NCBI GenBank assembly: GCA_964036155.1
Contig: OZ038423.1
Location: 34,301,249 to 34,365,248 of the forward strand
Direction: 5' to 3'
From: Diploscapter coronatus
Lineage: Eukaryota > Nematoda > Chromadorea > Rhabditida > Rhabditidae
Length of the DNA: 64,000 nucleotides
Shown: positions 63,861 through 64,000 of the stretch, piece by piece
How the letters are laid out: every line of letters starts with the position of its first letter
Numbering within the stretch: position 1 is the first letter of the stretch
Translations under genes and position numbers: made by a program
The notes under the pieces: generated by a model
What the model saw: the letters and a program-made list of their open reading frames with translations, nothing else
Databases searched by the model: none
What the model was told of the DNA's origin: nothing

Positions 63861-64000
63861 AATTCTTAATGAATTTCAAAGATTGATAACATAATAATAT
63901 CCTCTACTGTAAAAATAGGGAAATATAACATAAAATAAGAGAATTCTTTGAAAATAATAACAATCAAGCTAATTTTATATTGCAGATTTGGAAATTTCTT

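Larger units (their letters stand above)
63305..64000. mobile_element. insertion beginning with a hAT-like terminus related to the copy D element
   Basis: From 63305 the sequence TAGGGAGGCCAAGTGCCCCC and the following AGAGAAAGAATGCAT match the inverse of the right end of the 51888-52757 element for about 57 bp, then diverge. The preceding TCTATAGT (63297-63304) would be the 8-bp duplication, but its partner is not in the window, so the right boundary is unknown. Beyond the terminus lie exon-like minus-strand segments of other genes. Confidence 0.55.

Overview
This is eukaryotic, animal DNA, most likely from a nematode. The genes are multi-exon. Most introns are 35-60 nt with a short TTTCAG-type acceptor and no long polypyrimidine tract, the base composition is AT-rich, and several start codons sit 1-35 nt behind an acceptor-like AG, as expected if mRNAs receive a spliced leader. 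The gene set includes an innexin and a TRPA channel, which fits an invertebrate. The species cannot be named from the sequence.

Left part (1-14.2 kb), conserved housekeeping genes on the + strand: the 3' half of a Gln/Ser/Pro/Gly-rich protein with scattered WG motifs, not recognised; NFU1, the mitochondrial Fe-S scaffold; a possible tiny minus-strand membrane protein; the PP2A catalytic subunit, whose first coding intron is GC-AG; and a MOB-family kinase activator.

Middle part (14.2-42.5 kb), neuronal and membrane genes: a complete TRPA-type ankyrin-repeat cation channel of about 34 exons, with a 5.1 kb intron, a GC-AG intron and a 35-nt intron; tail-to-tail with it an innexin gap-junction subunit on the minus strand; a gene-poor 4.5 kb stretch; and an ELKS/ERC/CAST active-zone scaffold on the minus strand, ending in the GIWA PDZ ligand. 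Several introns hold short inverted-repeat elements (MITEs).

Right part (43.2-64 kb), dynamic accessory region: six copies (A-F) of an F-box plus kelch-repeat gene with shared flanks, one inverted. Copies A and B form a tail-to-tail palindrome with 342-bp arms that I read as identical. Copy D carries an 870-bp hAT-like element with 15-bp terminal repeats and an 8-bp target duplication. Copy F is cut after exon 1 by a related element end, beyond which lie a frameshifted first exon of a NUBP1-like Fe-S assembly gene and the apparent last exon of another gene. A decayed mariner lies between copies B and C. A minus-strand NEDD4/WWP-type HECT ligase domain lies between copies D and E, with no WW or C2 exons visible upstream.

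The least ordinary parts are the F-box/kelch array with its palindrome and the transposon-associated NUBP1 fragment.
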